Positions 16,508-25,190 of a stretch of 64,000 nucleotides of DNA are shown in pieces (the first letter of the stretch is position 1; every line of letters begins with the position of its first letter). Below the pieces are notes generated by a model that saw nothing but the letters and a program-made list of their open reading frames with translations, was not told the DNA's origin and did not search any database. Made by a program: the position numbers and the translations under genes. Source of the DNA: Rubrivivax sp. (lineage in GTDB: Bacteria > Pseudomonadota > Gammaproteobacteria > Burkholderiales > Burkholderiaceae_C). The stretch is taken from assembly GCA_019635315.1 (NCBI GenBank), contig JAHBZT010000001.1:1472001-1536000 (forward strand), read 5' to 3'.

Positions 16508-17485
16508 ATGAATACCCGTCGTCTGTGCCTCGCCCTGCTGGCCGCCGCCGGCCTGGGCCTCGCCGGCGCCGCGGCGGCGCAGGCGGAAGCCTTCCCGTCC
16601 AAGCCGGTGCGCATCATCGTGCCCTATGCGGCCGGCGGCATCGCCGACATCCTGGCGCGCCAGGTGGCCGACCGGCTCGCCCCGGCCTGGCGGCAGCCGG
16701 TGGTGATCGAGAACCGGCCGGGTGCCGGTGGCCACCTGGGCGGCGAGCTGGTCGCGAAGTCGCCGGCCGACGGCTATACGCTGGTGCTGGCGACGATCGC
16801 GCACAACGGCGCCTTCGCGATGTACAAGGGGCTCAAGTACGACCCGGCGACGGACCTCGTGCCGGTCTCGCTGATCGCCGAGAGCGCCGGCGTGCTGATC
16901 GTGCACCCGTCGGTGCAGGCGCGCACGCTGCCCGAGTTCATCGCGCTGGCCAAGGCGCAGCCGGGCAAGCTGAACTATGCGAGCGCAGGCAACGGCTCGG
17001 CCATCCACATGGCCACCGAGCTGTTCAAGCACATGACCGGCACCGACCTGCTGCACGTGCCGTACAAGGGCAGTGCGCCGGCGATGGCCGACCTGCTGGG
17101 CGGCCAGGTGCAGCTTATGTTCGAGAACATCGCCACCGCGCTGCCGCAGATCCAGGCCGGCAAGGTGCGCGCGATCGCGGTCACCGGGCGCGCGCGCAAC
17201 GCCAGCCTGCCCGACCTGCCGACCATCGCCGAGGCCGGCGTGCCCGGTTATGCCGCCGAGCCGTGGTACACGCTGTCGGTGCCGCGCGGCGTGCCGCCGG
17301 AGGTGATGCGCAAGCTCAACGCCGACATCGCAGCCGCCCTGCGCACGCCGGAGGTGGTGCAGCGTTTCGAGGCCCTGGGCGTGACGCCGCTGGGCGGCAG
17401 CCTGGACGACGCGGCGCGACGCAACGCGCAGGAGGCCGAGCGCTGGACGCGCGTGATCCAGGCCGCGCGCATCACGGTCGACTGA
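16508..17485 (+). CDS. Bug/TctC-family tripartite tricarboxylate receptor, second copy
   Basis: The 325-residue protein is a paralogue of the preceding gene, with a Sec-type signal (MNTRRLCLALLAAAGLGLAG...AQA). It has the same motif order: FPSKPVRIIVPYAAGGIADILAR, IENRPGAGGHLGGELVAKSPADG, HVPYKGSAPAMADLLGGQ and LPTIAEAGVPGY. A GGAG box precedes the ATG. Two receptors in tandem point to a family of related acids or to duplication followed by divergence. The gap to the next receptor gene is 30 bp, so one transcript is likely. Confidence 0.92.
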   Translation: MNTRRLCLALLAAAGLGLAGAAAAQAEAFPSKPVRIIVPYAAGGIADILARQVADRLAPAWRQPVVIENRPGAGGHLGGELVAKSPADGYTLVLATIAHNGAFAMYKGLKYDPATDLVPVSLIAESAGVLIVHPSVQARTLPEFIALAKAQPGKLNYASAGNGSAIHMATELFKHMTGTDLLHVPYKGSAPAMADLLGGQVQLMFENIATALPQIQAGKVRAIAVTGRARNASLPDLPTIAEAGVPGYAAEPWYTLSVPRGVPPEVMRKLNADIAAALRTPEVVQRFEALGVTPLGGSLDDAARRNAQEAERWTRVIQAARITVD

Positions 17486-17515
17486 TTCCACCGCCAGAGT
17501 GAGAGGAGACGAGAC

Positions 17516-18754
17516 ATGAACCATCCCCTGAACCGCCGCCATGTCCTGCAGGCCGGCGCCGCGATCGCCACCACCTTGGGCGCGCCCGCGCTGCTGCGCG
17601 CGCAGTCCGGGCCGATCAGGATCGGCCACCTGACGCCGATGACTGGCTTCCTGGGTGCCCTGGGCGACTATGCGTCGCTCGGCATCAAGATGGCGGCCGA
17701 GGAGATCAATGCCGCCGGCGGCCTGCTCGGCCGGCCGATCGACCTGCTCAGCGAGGACTCGGTCAACCCGCAGGTCGCGTCCAGCAAGGCCCAGCGCATG
17801 CTCGAGCGCGACGGCGTGGCGCTGCTGATGGGCGAGATCAACTCGGCCTCGGCGCTGACGATCTCGCAGGTGGCGGCGCGCAACCAGAAGCTGTTCCTCA
17901 ACGTCGGTGCGCGCTCGGACGCGCTGCGCGGCAAGGACTGCAACCGCTGGACCTTCCACTGCGACATCCCGGTCACGGTGATGGTCAAGGCCGCCGGCCA
18001 CGCGCTGCTGCGCGACAACCTGGTGCGCGGCAAGCGCATCTTCAGCCTGACCGCCGACTACCTCTTCGGCCACGACCTGTCGCGTGCGGCGAAGAAGTTC
18101 TTCGCCGAGAACGGCGGCCAGCAGATCGGCGACGAACTGGTGGCCACCGACGTGACCGACTTCAGCCCCTACCTGCTGAAGATCCGCCAGGCGCGGCCGG
18201 ACCTGGTGGCGACCAACCTGGCCGGCAACCAGGTCACCAACTTCGTCAAGCAGTACGCCGAGTTCGGATTGCCGTTCCCGGTGGTCGGCTTCAACCTCAA
18301 CACGGCCGACGCCTGGGCGGCCGGCGAGGGCAACCTGGGCGGCATCTGGCCGACGGTGTGGCACCACGACCTGCAGACCCCGGGCTCGCAGGCCTTCGTG
18401 GCCGCCTTCATGCGCAAGTACAACAAGCGGCCGGAGAACCACGCCTGGATCTCCTACGTCGCGCTGAAGAGCCTGGTGGCCCAGGCCGTGACGGCGACGC
18501 GCGGCGTGGACACCAACCAGCTGATCGCGTACTACGAGTCGCAGGCCGAGTTCGACATCCTGAAGGCGCGCAAGGCCTACTTCCGGAGCTGGGACCACCA
18601 ACTGATGCAGGAAGCCTTCCCCTACACCGTCAAGCCGCGCGGCCAGGCCAAGGACAAGCAGGACTTCCTGCAGTTCGGCGAGGCGGTGCCGGCGCCGAAC
18701 CAGCCGCTGGAGCTGCTGGCCCCGACCCGCGAGGAGAACGCCTGCAAGTTCTGA
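17516..18754 (+). CDS. ABC transporter substrate-binding protein, branched-chain amino acid/urea type (LivK-like)
   Basis: The 412-residue protein has a twin-arginine signal (NRRHVLQAGAAIATTLGAP) and the type I receptor pattern IRIGHLTPMTGFLGALGDYASLGIKMAAEEINAAGGLLGRPI. GAGGAGACGAG precedes its ATG. It is the natural receptor for the LivH and LivM-LivG-LivF genes downstream, although an 804-bp gap containing a hairpin terminator and the large palindromic repeat now separates them. Homologues in betaproteobacteria often bind aromatic or short organic acids; the ligand here is unknown. Confidence 0.9.
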   Translation: MNHPLNRRHVLQAGAAIATTLGAPALLRAQSGPIRIGHLTPMTGFLGALGDYASLGIKMAAEEINAAGGLLGRPIDLLSEDSVNPQVASSKAQRMLERDGVALLMGEINSASALTISQVAARNQKLFLNVGARSDALRGKDCNRWTFHCDIPVTVMVKAAGHALLRDNLVRGKRIFSLTADYLFGHDLSRAAKKFFAENGGQQIGDELVATDVTDFSPYLLKIRQARPDLVATNLAGNQVTNFVKQYAEFGLPFPVVGFNLNTADAWAAGEGNLGGIWPTVWHHDLQTPGSQAFVAAFMRKYNKRPENHAWISYVALKSLVAQAVTATRGVDTNQLIAYYESQAEFDILKARKAYFRSWDHQLMQEAFPYTVKPRGQAKDKQDFLQFGEAVPAPNQPLELLAPTREENACKF

Positions 18755-18777
18755 GTGGCACGCCGGTCGACAAACAT

Positions 18778-18798
18778 GCGGGGCCCTCGAGGCCCCGC
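18778..18798 (+). terminator. Hairpin after the substrate-binding gene
   Basis: A perfect 8-bp stem GCGGGGCC/GGCCCCGC with loop CTCGA lies 23 bp after the stop codon. The following bases GTCTTGTCC are only weakly T-rich, so termination may be partial, which would give more receptor than transporter transcript. Confidence 0.55.
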
Positions 18799-18901
18799 GT
18801 CTTGTCCGGTGGACTCGGCATGAGACACGGTTCGCTTCTGACTGCTGTCGGCGCATCACGGATGCTTGGCTCGCATGCTATGGCCATGCATGCCTCCGCG
18901 A

Positions 18902-19433
18902 GCGCATCGCGCCACGCGGTACCCGCTGCCGGCTCAGGGTTCCGCGGCCACCGCCTGCGGCGGTGGCTCCCCTGCGCTGCTCGCTTCGGGGTCGCGCCGC
19001 CCAGCTCACTTCGCTCGCTGCGCTCGCTCCGTTCGGACATCGGCGGCGAGTCAGTTGTGGAGGCGCGCACTGCGTGCGCGCCGACCCCGAAGCTGCGCTG
19101 CTCGGCGCTCCACACATCGCCGGCAGCGGGTACCGCCTGGCGCGAAGTCCACCGACAGCGGCATGCGAAGTGTTGGCACGCCACCGCCGTATCGCGAAGC
19201 CGCGTGGGGGCAGCCCGCGGCGCCCATGGGAGGCGCCGAGAAGCGCAGGACGCTTGGCCGCGCGCGCAGCGCGCCTCCAAGACTGACTCGCCGCCGATGT
19301 CCGAACGGAGCGAGCGCAGCGAGCGAAGTGAGTTGGCGGCGGGCCAGGAGACCGAGCATCGCAGGGCAGTCGGTGCGCAGCGCCGACCGCCGGACTCTGG
19401 GCGATGCGGGCTGCCCCCGCGCGGCTTCGCTGC
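18902..19433. repeat. Bipartite palindromic repeat, copy A (about 532 bp)
   Basis: This non-coding stretch aligns over its whole length with 62,267-62,799. Module 1 is bounded by a 26-bp inverted repeat (18,908-18,933 and 19,119-19,144; one mismatch), and module 2 by a 24-bp inverted repeat (19,195-19,218 and 19,406-19,429; one mismatch). Inside them lie inverted arms of about 60 bp (18,997-19,057 and about 19,282-19,340) containing the phrase TCGCTCGCTGCGCTCGCT. Several perfect hairpins with TGC or GCA loops occur, for example 18,947-18,967 and 19,062-19,082. A further 13-bp inverted repeat flanks the unit (18,882-18,894 and 19,443-19,455; one mismatch). Frames within it give low-complexity peptides such as [11 protein letters not shown] and are not credible genes. 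The rest of 18,799-19,558 holds nothing else recognised. Confidence 0.85.
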
Positions 19434-19558
19434 GCCGATGCTGGCATGCATGACCACGCCAACGCAGCGTACGGCTGCAACGCGCCGCAGGCCGCCATCC
19501 GCGAATCACGGCCTTTGCGTGAACCGCAGCGCATACGTCGCGCGCCGGATCCCCTGAG

Positions 19559-20434
19559 ATGCAGATCGTCTTCCTGCTCGAACAGGTCGCCAACGGCCTC
19601 GTGCTCGGTGGCTACTACCTGCTGCTGGCGCTGGGCCTGTCGCTGATCTTCAGCGTCGGCGGCATCGTCAACCTGTCGCACGGGGCGTTCTATGCGCTCG
19701 GGGCCTACCTGTCGCTGGAGGTCGGGCGGCGGCTGGGCTGGGGTGCCGGCGTCGTCATCTCGCCGGTGCTGGTGGGCCTGCTCGGCATCGCCTTCGAGCG
19801 CTTCCTGCTGCGCCGCTTCTACAACGCCGACCCCATCCTCGGGCTGCTCGTCACCTTCGGGCTCGCGATGGTGGCCGAGCAGGGCATCCGCATGATCTGG
19901 GGCGCCGCGCCGCTGGCCTCGAACATGCCGGAGGCCTTCAAGGGCAACGTCACGGTCGGCGAGTTCCTCTTCTCGCGCTACCGGCTGTTCCTGCTCGGCG
20001 TCGTCTTCGTGCTGATGACCGGGCTGTGGCTGCTGCTGAACAAGACCGCCTTCGGCCGCGTCGTGCGCGCCGGCGTGCAGAAGCCCGACATGGTGGCGGC
20101 ACTGGGCATCCGGCTGCAGCCCTACATGACCGCGGTCGTCGTGCTCGGCGTGGCCAGCGCCGCGCTGGCCGGCGCGCTGTTCGGGCCCATCGCCGTCGTG
20201 CACCCGGCGATGGGGCTGGAGGTGCTGACGGTGGCCTTCGTCGTGGTCGTCATCGGCGGCCTGGGCAGCTTCTGGGGCGTGGTGCTGGCCGCGCTGCTGG
20301 TCGGCGTGGTGCGCGGCGTGACCATCCACTTCGTGCCGGCCGCCGGCGAAGCCTCGATGTACGTGCTGATGATCCTGGTGCTGCTGTTCCGCCCGCGCGG
20401 GCTGCTCGGCGAACGCATCGAGCGCTTCGAATGA
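19559..20434 (+). CDS. Branched-chain amino acid-type ABC permease, LivH family
   Basis: The 291-residue inner-membrane protein has about eight hydrophobic helices and the LivH signatures LSLIFSVGGIVNLSHGAFYALGAY near the N-terminus and VIGGLGSFWGVVLAALLVGV near the C-terminus (the ATPase-contact EAA-like loop). It forms the translocation pore with the LivM half of the next gene. Its stop overlaps the next ATG (ATGA). Its own upstream region is the palindromic repeat, so it either depends on read-through from the receptor gene or on a promoter in 19,434-19,558, where none is obvious. Confidence 0.92.
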   Translation: MQIVFLLEQVANGLVLGGYYLLLALGLSLIFSVGGIVNLSHGAFYALGAYLSLEVGRRLGWGAGVVISPVLVGLLGIAFERFLLRRFYNADPILGLLVTFGLAMVAEQGIRMIWGAAPLASNMPEAFKGNVTVGEFLFSRYRLFLLGVVFVLMTGLWLLLNKTAFGRVVRAGVQKPDMVAALGIRLQPYMTAVVVLGVASAALAGALFGPIAVVHPAMGLEVLTVAFVVVVIGGLGSFWGVVLAALLVGVVRGVTIHFVPAAGEASMYVLMILVLLFRPRGLLGERIERFE

Positions 20435-22968
20435 TGAAGACGCTGCTCGACGCCAAGATGCGCCCGCTGTGGATCGGCGCGCTCGGTCTGGTGCTGCTGC
20501 CTGTCGTGCTGCAGGCCATCGGCCTGACCTACGACAACGCCACCGTGGTCGTCATCCTCGCGATGGCTGCGATGGGGCTCAACCTGCTGGTCGGCTACAC
20601 GGGGCTGGTCTCGTTCGGCCATGCCGCGTGGTTCGGCTTCGGCGGCTATACGGCGGCGCTGGTGCAGCTGCACTGGTTTCCCGGCCACCTGCTGCTGCCG
20701 CTGCTGCTGTCGCTGGCCTTCACGGCGACGATGGCGGCGGTGGTCGGCGCGCTGATCCTGCGCCGCAAGGGGGTCTACTTCTCGCTGCTGACGCTGGCGC
20801 TGTGCGCGCTGAGCTTCTCGATCGCCTTCCGCTGGACCGCGGTGACCGGCGGCGAGGGCGGCCTGGGCGGTATCGAGCGCCACGCGCTGGGGCCCTTCGA
20901 TCTCGACGACCACTTCAACTTCTACGCCTTCGTCGCGCTGGTCGCCTTCGGCGTGCTGTTCGCGCTGCACGGCTTCGTGCGCAGCCCCTTCGGCCATGTG
21001 CTGGTGGCGATCCGCGAGAACGAGCAGCGCGCCACCTTCCAGGGCTATGCCACCGACCGCTACAAGCTGCTGGCCTTCGTGCTGTCGGCCACCGTCACCG
21101 GGCTGGCCGGCGCGATGATGGTCTTCCTGCACCGGCTGGCCGCGGCCGAGTCGACCACCGTCGCCTTCAGCGGCGAGCTGCTGGCGATGGTCGTCATCGG
21201 CGGCATGCGCAGCTTCCTCGGCCCGGCGCTGGGGGCGCTGTTCTTCGTGCTCTTCCGCGAGCTGTTCTCGATCTACACCGACAACTGGCTGCTCTGGTTC
21301 GGGCTCATCTTCGTCGGCTTCGTGCTGTTCTCGCCCACCGGGCTGACCGGCATCGCCGATCAGGTGCGGCGCCGCCTGCGCCCGCCGCCCGAGGAGAGCG
21401 CTGCGATGAGCCGGCGCCGCATCTACGAGGGCCTGCCGCTGCCGGCCTTCCTGCGTCCCGGCGCGACGGCCGGCGCGGCGCTGGAAGTGCAGGGCGTGGA
21501 CAAGCACTTCGGCGGCATCCGCGCCGTGCAGGGTGTGTCGCTGACGGTGGGCGGCGGCGAGATCCATGCGCTGATCGGCCCCAACGGCGCCGGCAAGACG
21601 ACCGTCTTCAACCTCGTCTCCGGCCTGTTCGCGCCCGATGCCGGCGCGGTGCGGCTGCATGGCCGCGCCGTGCACGGCCTGCCGGCGCACGCCATCTGCC
21701 AGCAGGGGCTGGCACGCTCGTTCCAGATCACCAACCTGTTCAAGGGCCTGACGATCCGCGAGAACCTGCGCCTGTCGCTGCAGGCGCGGCACGCCGGGCG
21801 CCACGACTTCTGGCGCGATGTCGGCCATTACCGCGACATCGACGCCGAGACCGCCGAGCTGCTGAAGTTCCTGGGCCTGGAGGGCATCGAGGACACGCTG
21901 GGCGGCGACCTCAGCTACGGCGGCCAGCGCCTGGTGGACCTGGGCATCGCGCTGGGGTCCAAGCCCCAGGTGCTCCTGCTGGACGAGCCACTGGCCGGGC
22001 TGGCCGCCGCCGAGCGCGAGCGCGTGTCGCGCCTGGTGCGCACGATCGCCGAGCAGGTGCCGGTGCTGATCGTCGAGCACGACATCGACCGCGTGCTCGG
22101 CTTCTCGCAGCGCGTCACGGTGATGAACCAGGGCGAGGTGCTGATGTGCGGCACGCCCGAAGCGGTGCGCGACGACCGCCGCGTGCAGGAGGTCTACACC
22201 GGCACCGGCACGCCGCCGGTGACCGGCCGCGTGGCCGGTGACGCGCGCGAGCGGCCGCAGGTGCTGCGCTTCGAGAAGGTCAATGCGTTCTACGGCAAGA
22301 GCCACATCCTGAACGACGCGTCGCTGGACGTGCGCGAGGGCGAGATCGTCGCGCTGCTGGGCCGCAACGGCGCCGGCAAGTCGACGCTGCTCAAGGCCCT
22401 GTGCGGGCTGCTGCCGCCGGCCTCGGGTCGCATCGAGTTCCAGGGCCGCGACATCGCCGGCCTGCCCGCGCCCGACATCGCGCGGCTGGGCATCGGCTAC
22501 GTGCCGCAGGGCCGCGGCCTGTTCGCCGGCATGACGGTGGCCGAGAACCTGGCGCTGGGCCGGCTGGCGCGCCGCACCGACGGCGCGGACGGCGTGGTCT
22601 GGAGCGAGGAGAAGATCTTCGAGTTCTTCCCGCGCCTGAAGGAGCGCATGCATGTCGCCGCCGACTACCTGTCCGGCGGCGAGCAGCAGATGGCCGCGGT
22701 GGCGCGCGCGCTGTCGGGCAACGTGAAGCTGCTGCTGCTGGACGAGCCCTTCGAGGGCCTGGCGCCGGCCGTCGTGCAGGAGCTGTTCACGGTCTTCGAC
22801 CGCCTGCGCGGCGAGGTGTCCATCGTCATCGTCGAGCACAACCTGGACCTCGTGCTGGCGCTGGCCGACCGCGTCTTCGCGCTCGAGCGCGGCGCAGTCT
22901 TCCACACCGGCCCGGCCGAGCCGCTGCTGACGGACCTGGACTACCGCAAGAAGATCCTCTGGCTCTGA
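20431..22968 (+). CDS. Three-domain fusion LivM permease - LivG ATPase - LivF ATPase
   Basis: One uninterrupted 845-codon frame encodes three normally separate subunits. Residues 1-325 are a LivM permease (MAAMGLNLLVGYTGLVSFGHAAWFG, FSGELLAMVVIGGMRSFLGPALGAL). Residues about 340-590 are a LivG ATPase (Walker A GPNGAGKTT, signature LSYGGQRLVDLG, Walker B VLLLDEPLAG, switch EHD). Residues about 605-845 are a LivF ATPase (GRNGAGKST, LSGGEQQMAAVARAL, LLLLDEPFEG, EHN). All catalytic motifs are intact. An in-frame ATG at 21,406, with GAGGAG nine bases upstream, could also make a free LivG-LivF protein. With LivH this supplies a complete importer from two chains. Confidence 0.92.
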   Translation: MMKTLLDAKMRPLWIGALGLVLLPVVLQAIGLTYDNATVVVILAMAAMGLNLLVGYTGLVSFGHAAWFGFGGYTAALVQLHWFPGHLLLPLLLSLAFTATMAAVVGALILRRKGVYFSLLTLALCALSFSIAFRWTAVTGGEGGLGGIERHALGPFDLDDHFNFYAFVALVAFGVLFALHGFVRSPFGHVLVAIRENEQRATFQGYATDRYKLLAFVLSATVTGLAGAMMVFLHRLAAAESTTVAFSGELLAMVVIGGMRSFLGPALGALFFVLFRELFSIYTDNWLLWFGLIFVGFVLFSPTGLTGIADQVRRRLRPPPEESAAMSRRRIYEGLPLPAFLRPGATAGAALEVQGVDKHFGGIRAVQGVSLTVGGGEIHALIGPNGAGKTTVFNLVSGLFAPDAGAVRLHGRAVHGLPAHAICQQGLARSFQITNLFKGLTIRENLRLSLQARHAGRHDFWRDVGHYRDIDAETAELLKFLGLEGIEDTLGGDLSYGGQRLVDLGIALGSKPQVLLLDEPLAGLAAAERERVSRLVRTIAEQVPVLIVEHDIDRVLGFSQRVTVMNQGEVLMCGTPEAVRDDRRVQEVYTGTGTPPVTGRVAGDARERPQVLRFEKVNAFYGKSHILNDASLDVREGEIVALLGRNGAGKSTLLKALCGLLPPASGRIEFQGRDIAGLPAPDIARLGIGYVPQGRGLFAGMTVAENLALGRLARRTDGADGVVWSEEKIFEFFPRLKERMHVAADYLSGGEQQMAAVARALSGNVKLLLLDEPFEGLAPAVVQELFTVFDRLRGEVSIVIVEHNLDLVLALADRVFALERGAVFHTGPAEPLLTDLDYRKKILWL

Positions 22969-23042
22969 AGCCCTGCGCCGGCCGGGCGCAAGGCGAGCAA
23001 CCCTGCCCCCCGGGGTGTCGCGGCGCTCCTATCATCGCCGGC

Positions 23043-25190
23043 GTGTTCCGTGCCTGGCTCCTTGCGCTGACGATGCTCGCCCCTGCCGCCCCAGCCGCCA
23101 CCGACGACCCCGCGGCGGCGCCCGTGCCGCCGGTGGCGGCGCGCCACCCGCATGTGGTGAAGAGCCCGCATGGCGAGCGCATCGACGACTACCACTGGCT
23201 GCGCGACGACGACCCCAAGGCCAAGCGCCCGGAGATCCTGGCCCACCTGCGGGCCGAGAACGACTACACCGCGAAGATGCTGGCGCCGCTGGCGCCGCTG
23301 CAGGCCGAGCTGGTGGCCGAGATGCGATCGCGCATCAAGGAGGACGACGACAGCCCGCCGGTCTACGACCAGGGCTGGTGGGTCTGGCGCGAGTACGCCG
23401 CCGGCGCCGAATACCCGGTGCACAAGCGCCGCCGCGGCAGCCCCGAGCGACCGGACCCGAAGGCCCGCGTCGAGGTGCTGCTGGACGAACCGGCGCGCGC
23501 CGCCGGCCATGCCTACTGGAACGTCGGCTCGATGGCGGTCAGCCCCGACGGCCGCTACCTCGCCTGGACCGAGGACACCGCCGGCCGCCGCATGCACACG
23601 CTGCGGATCCGCGACCTGCAGCGCCGAGAGGACCTGCCCGGTGCGATCCCCGGGGTGCTCGAGAGCCTGGCCTGGGCCGCCGACAGCCGCACGCTGTTCT
23701 ACATCCGCCAGGACCCGGTGACGCTGCAGAGCGGCCCGGTCTGGCGCCACCGCGTCGGCACGCCGGCCGGCGACGACGTGCTGGTCTACGACGAGCCTGA
23801 CCCAACCCTGTTCACCGACGTGCACCTCAGCGCGTCACGGCGCTACGTCGTCATCGCGGTCAGCGGCTTCGACACCGCCGAGACGCTGGCCGTGCCGGCC
23901 GCGCGGCCGACCGAGCCGCCGCGCGTCGTGCTGGCGCGGCGCGACAAAGTGCGCCACAGCGCCGACCACCTGCGCGGGCGCTGGATCGTGCGCACCAACG
24001 AGAACGCGCCCAACTTCCGCCTCGTGCAGGCGCCCGAGAGCGCGCCCGACGACCGCCGCCGCTGGAAGACGCTGGTGCCGGCGCGCGCGACGGCCACGCT
24101 GGAGGGCTTCGCGCTGTTCGAGCGCGGCATCGCGATCGATGAACGGGTCGAGGCCGACCGCCGCGTGCGGCTGTTCAGCGGCGGACGCTGGCAGACCGTG
24201 GCGGGCGCGCCGGCGAGCACCGCATCGCTGGGCGAGCACCGCGACCCGCGCGCCGCGCACCTGCGCTTCACCGTCACCTCGCTGGTGCAGCCGACCGAGA
24301 CCTGGGACCACCACCTGGCCAGCGGCACGCGCACGCTGCGCAAGCGCCAGCCGGTGCCGAACTACGACGCCGCGCTCTACCGCAGCGAACGATTCTGGGC
24401 GCCGGCGCGCGACGGCGCGCGCGTGCCGGTCACGCTGGCCTGGCGGCCGGACCGCGCCCGCCTGGACGGCTCGGCGCCGCTGCTGCTGATCGGCTATGGC
24501 GCCTACGGCTCTTCGTACGACCCCGCGTTCTCGTCGAACCGGCCCAGCCTGATGGACCGCGGCTTCGTCGTCGCGATCGCCCATGTGCGCGGCGGCGCCG
24601 AGCTCGGCGAGGGCTGGTACGAGGCCGGCCGGCTGATGAACAAGTGGAACACCTTCAACGACTTCGTCGACGTGGCCGAGGCACTGGTGCGGCAGCAGCG
24701 CGCGGCGCCGGACAAGGTCTTCGCCAGCGGCGGCTCGGCCGGCGGGCTGCTGATGGGCGTGGTGGCCAACGTGGCGCCGCAGCGCTTTGCCGGCATCGCG
24801 GCCGACGTGCCCTTCGTCGACGCGCTGACGACGATGCTCGACGAGACGATCCCGCTCACCGTCAACGAGTGGACGCAGTGGGGCGACCCGCGCGAGAAGG
24901 CGGCGCACGACTACATCCTGTCGTATTCGCCCTACGACAACATCCGCGCCCAGGACTACCCGCCGATGCTGGTGACGACCGGGCTGTGGGACAGCCAGGT
25001 GCAGTATTTCGAGCCGGTCAAGTATGTCGCGAAGCTGCGCGCGACCAAGACCGACCGCCACCCGCTGCTGCTGCACGTCAACATGGACGCCGGGCATGGC
25101 GGCGCGTCGGGGCGCTTCGAGGTGCTGGCCGAGATCGCGCGCGAATACGCCTTCTTCATCGACCTGGCGCAGCGGCGCGCTCGGCGCTGA
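23043..25190 (+). CDS. Prolyl oligopeptidase family serine peptidase (S9A, oligopeptidase B-like), probably exported
   Basis: The 715-residue protein has an N-terminal seven-bladed propeller region beginning VVKSPHGERIDDYHWLRDDDP. The alpha/beta hydrolase domain has the nucleophile serine in ASGGSAGGLLMG, an aspartate in the GLWDSQVQYFEP region and the histidine in MDAGHGGASGR. It cleaves short peptides after basic residues (oligopeptidase B) or proline. The GTG at 23,043 yields FRAWLLALTMLAPAAPAA, a signal peptide, so a periplasmic location is likely; an earlier start would run into the ABC gene. Its end overlaps the convergent lytic transglycosylase gene by 35 bp. Confidence 0.88.
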   Translation: MFRAWLLALTMLAPAAPAATDDPAAAPVPPVAARHPHVVKSPHGERIDDYHWLRDDDPKAKRPEILAHLRAENDYTAKMLAPLAPLQAELVAEMRSRIKEDDDSPPVYDQGWWVWREYAAGAEYPVHKRRRGSPERPDPKARVEVLLDEPARAAGHAYWNVGSMAVSPDGRYLAWTEDTAGRRMHTLRIRDLQRREDLPGAIPGVLESLAWAADSRTLFYIRQDPVTLQSGPVWRHRVGTPAGDDVLVYDEPDPTLFTDVHLSASRRYVVIAVSGFDTAETLAVPAARPTEPPRVVLARRDKVRHSADHLRGRWIVRTNENAPNFRLVQAPESAPDDRRRWKTLVPARATATLEGFALFERGIAIDERVEADRRVRLFSGGRWQTVAGAPASTASLGEHRDPRAAHLRFTVTSLVQPTETWDHHLASGTRTLRKRQPVPNYDAALYRSERFWAPARDGARVPVTLAWRPDRARLDGSAPLLLIGYGAYGSSYDPAFSSNRPSLMDRGFVVAIAHVRGGAELGEGWYEAGRLMNKWNTFNDFVDVAEALVRQQRAAPDKVFASGGSAGGLLMGVVANVAPQRFAGIAADVPFVDALTTMLDETIPLTVNEWTQWGDPREKAAHDYILSYSPYDNIRAQDYPPMLVTTGLWDSQVQYFEPVKYVAKLRATKTDRHPLLLHVNMDAGHGGASGRFEVLAEIAREYAFFIDLAQRRARR

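Noticed and set aside
18630-20329. Several frames through repeat copy A giving [11 protein letters not shown]-type peptides
   Set aside because: They follow from the repeated phrase of the palindrome, appear on both strands and in both copies, and show no start signal or protein-like composition.
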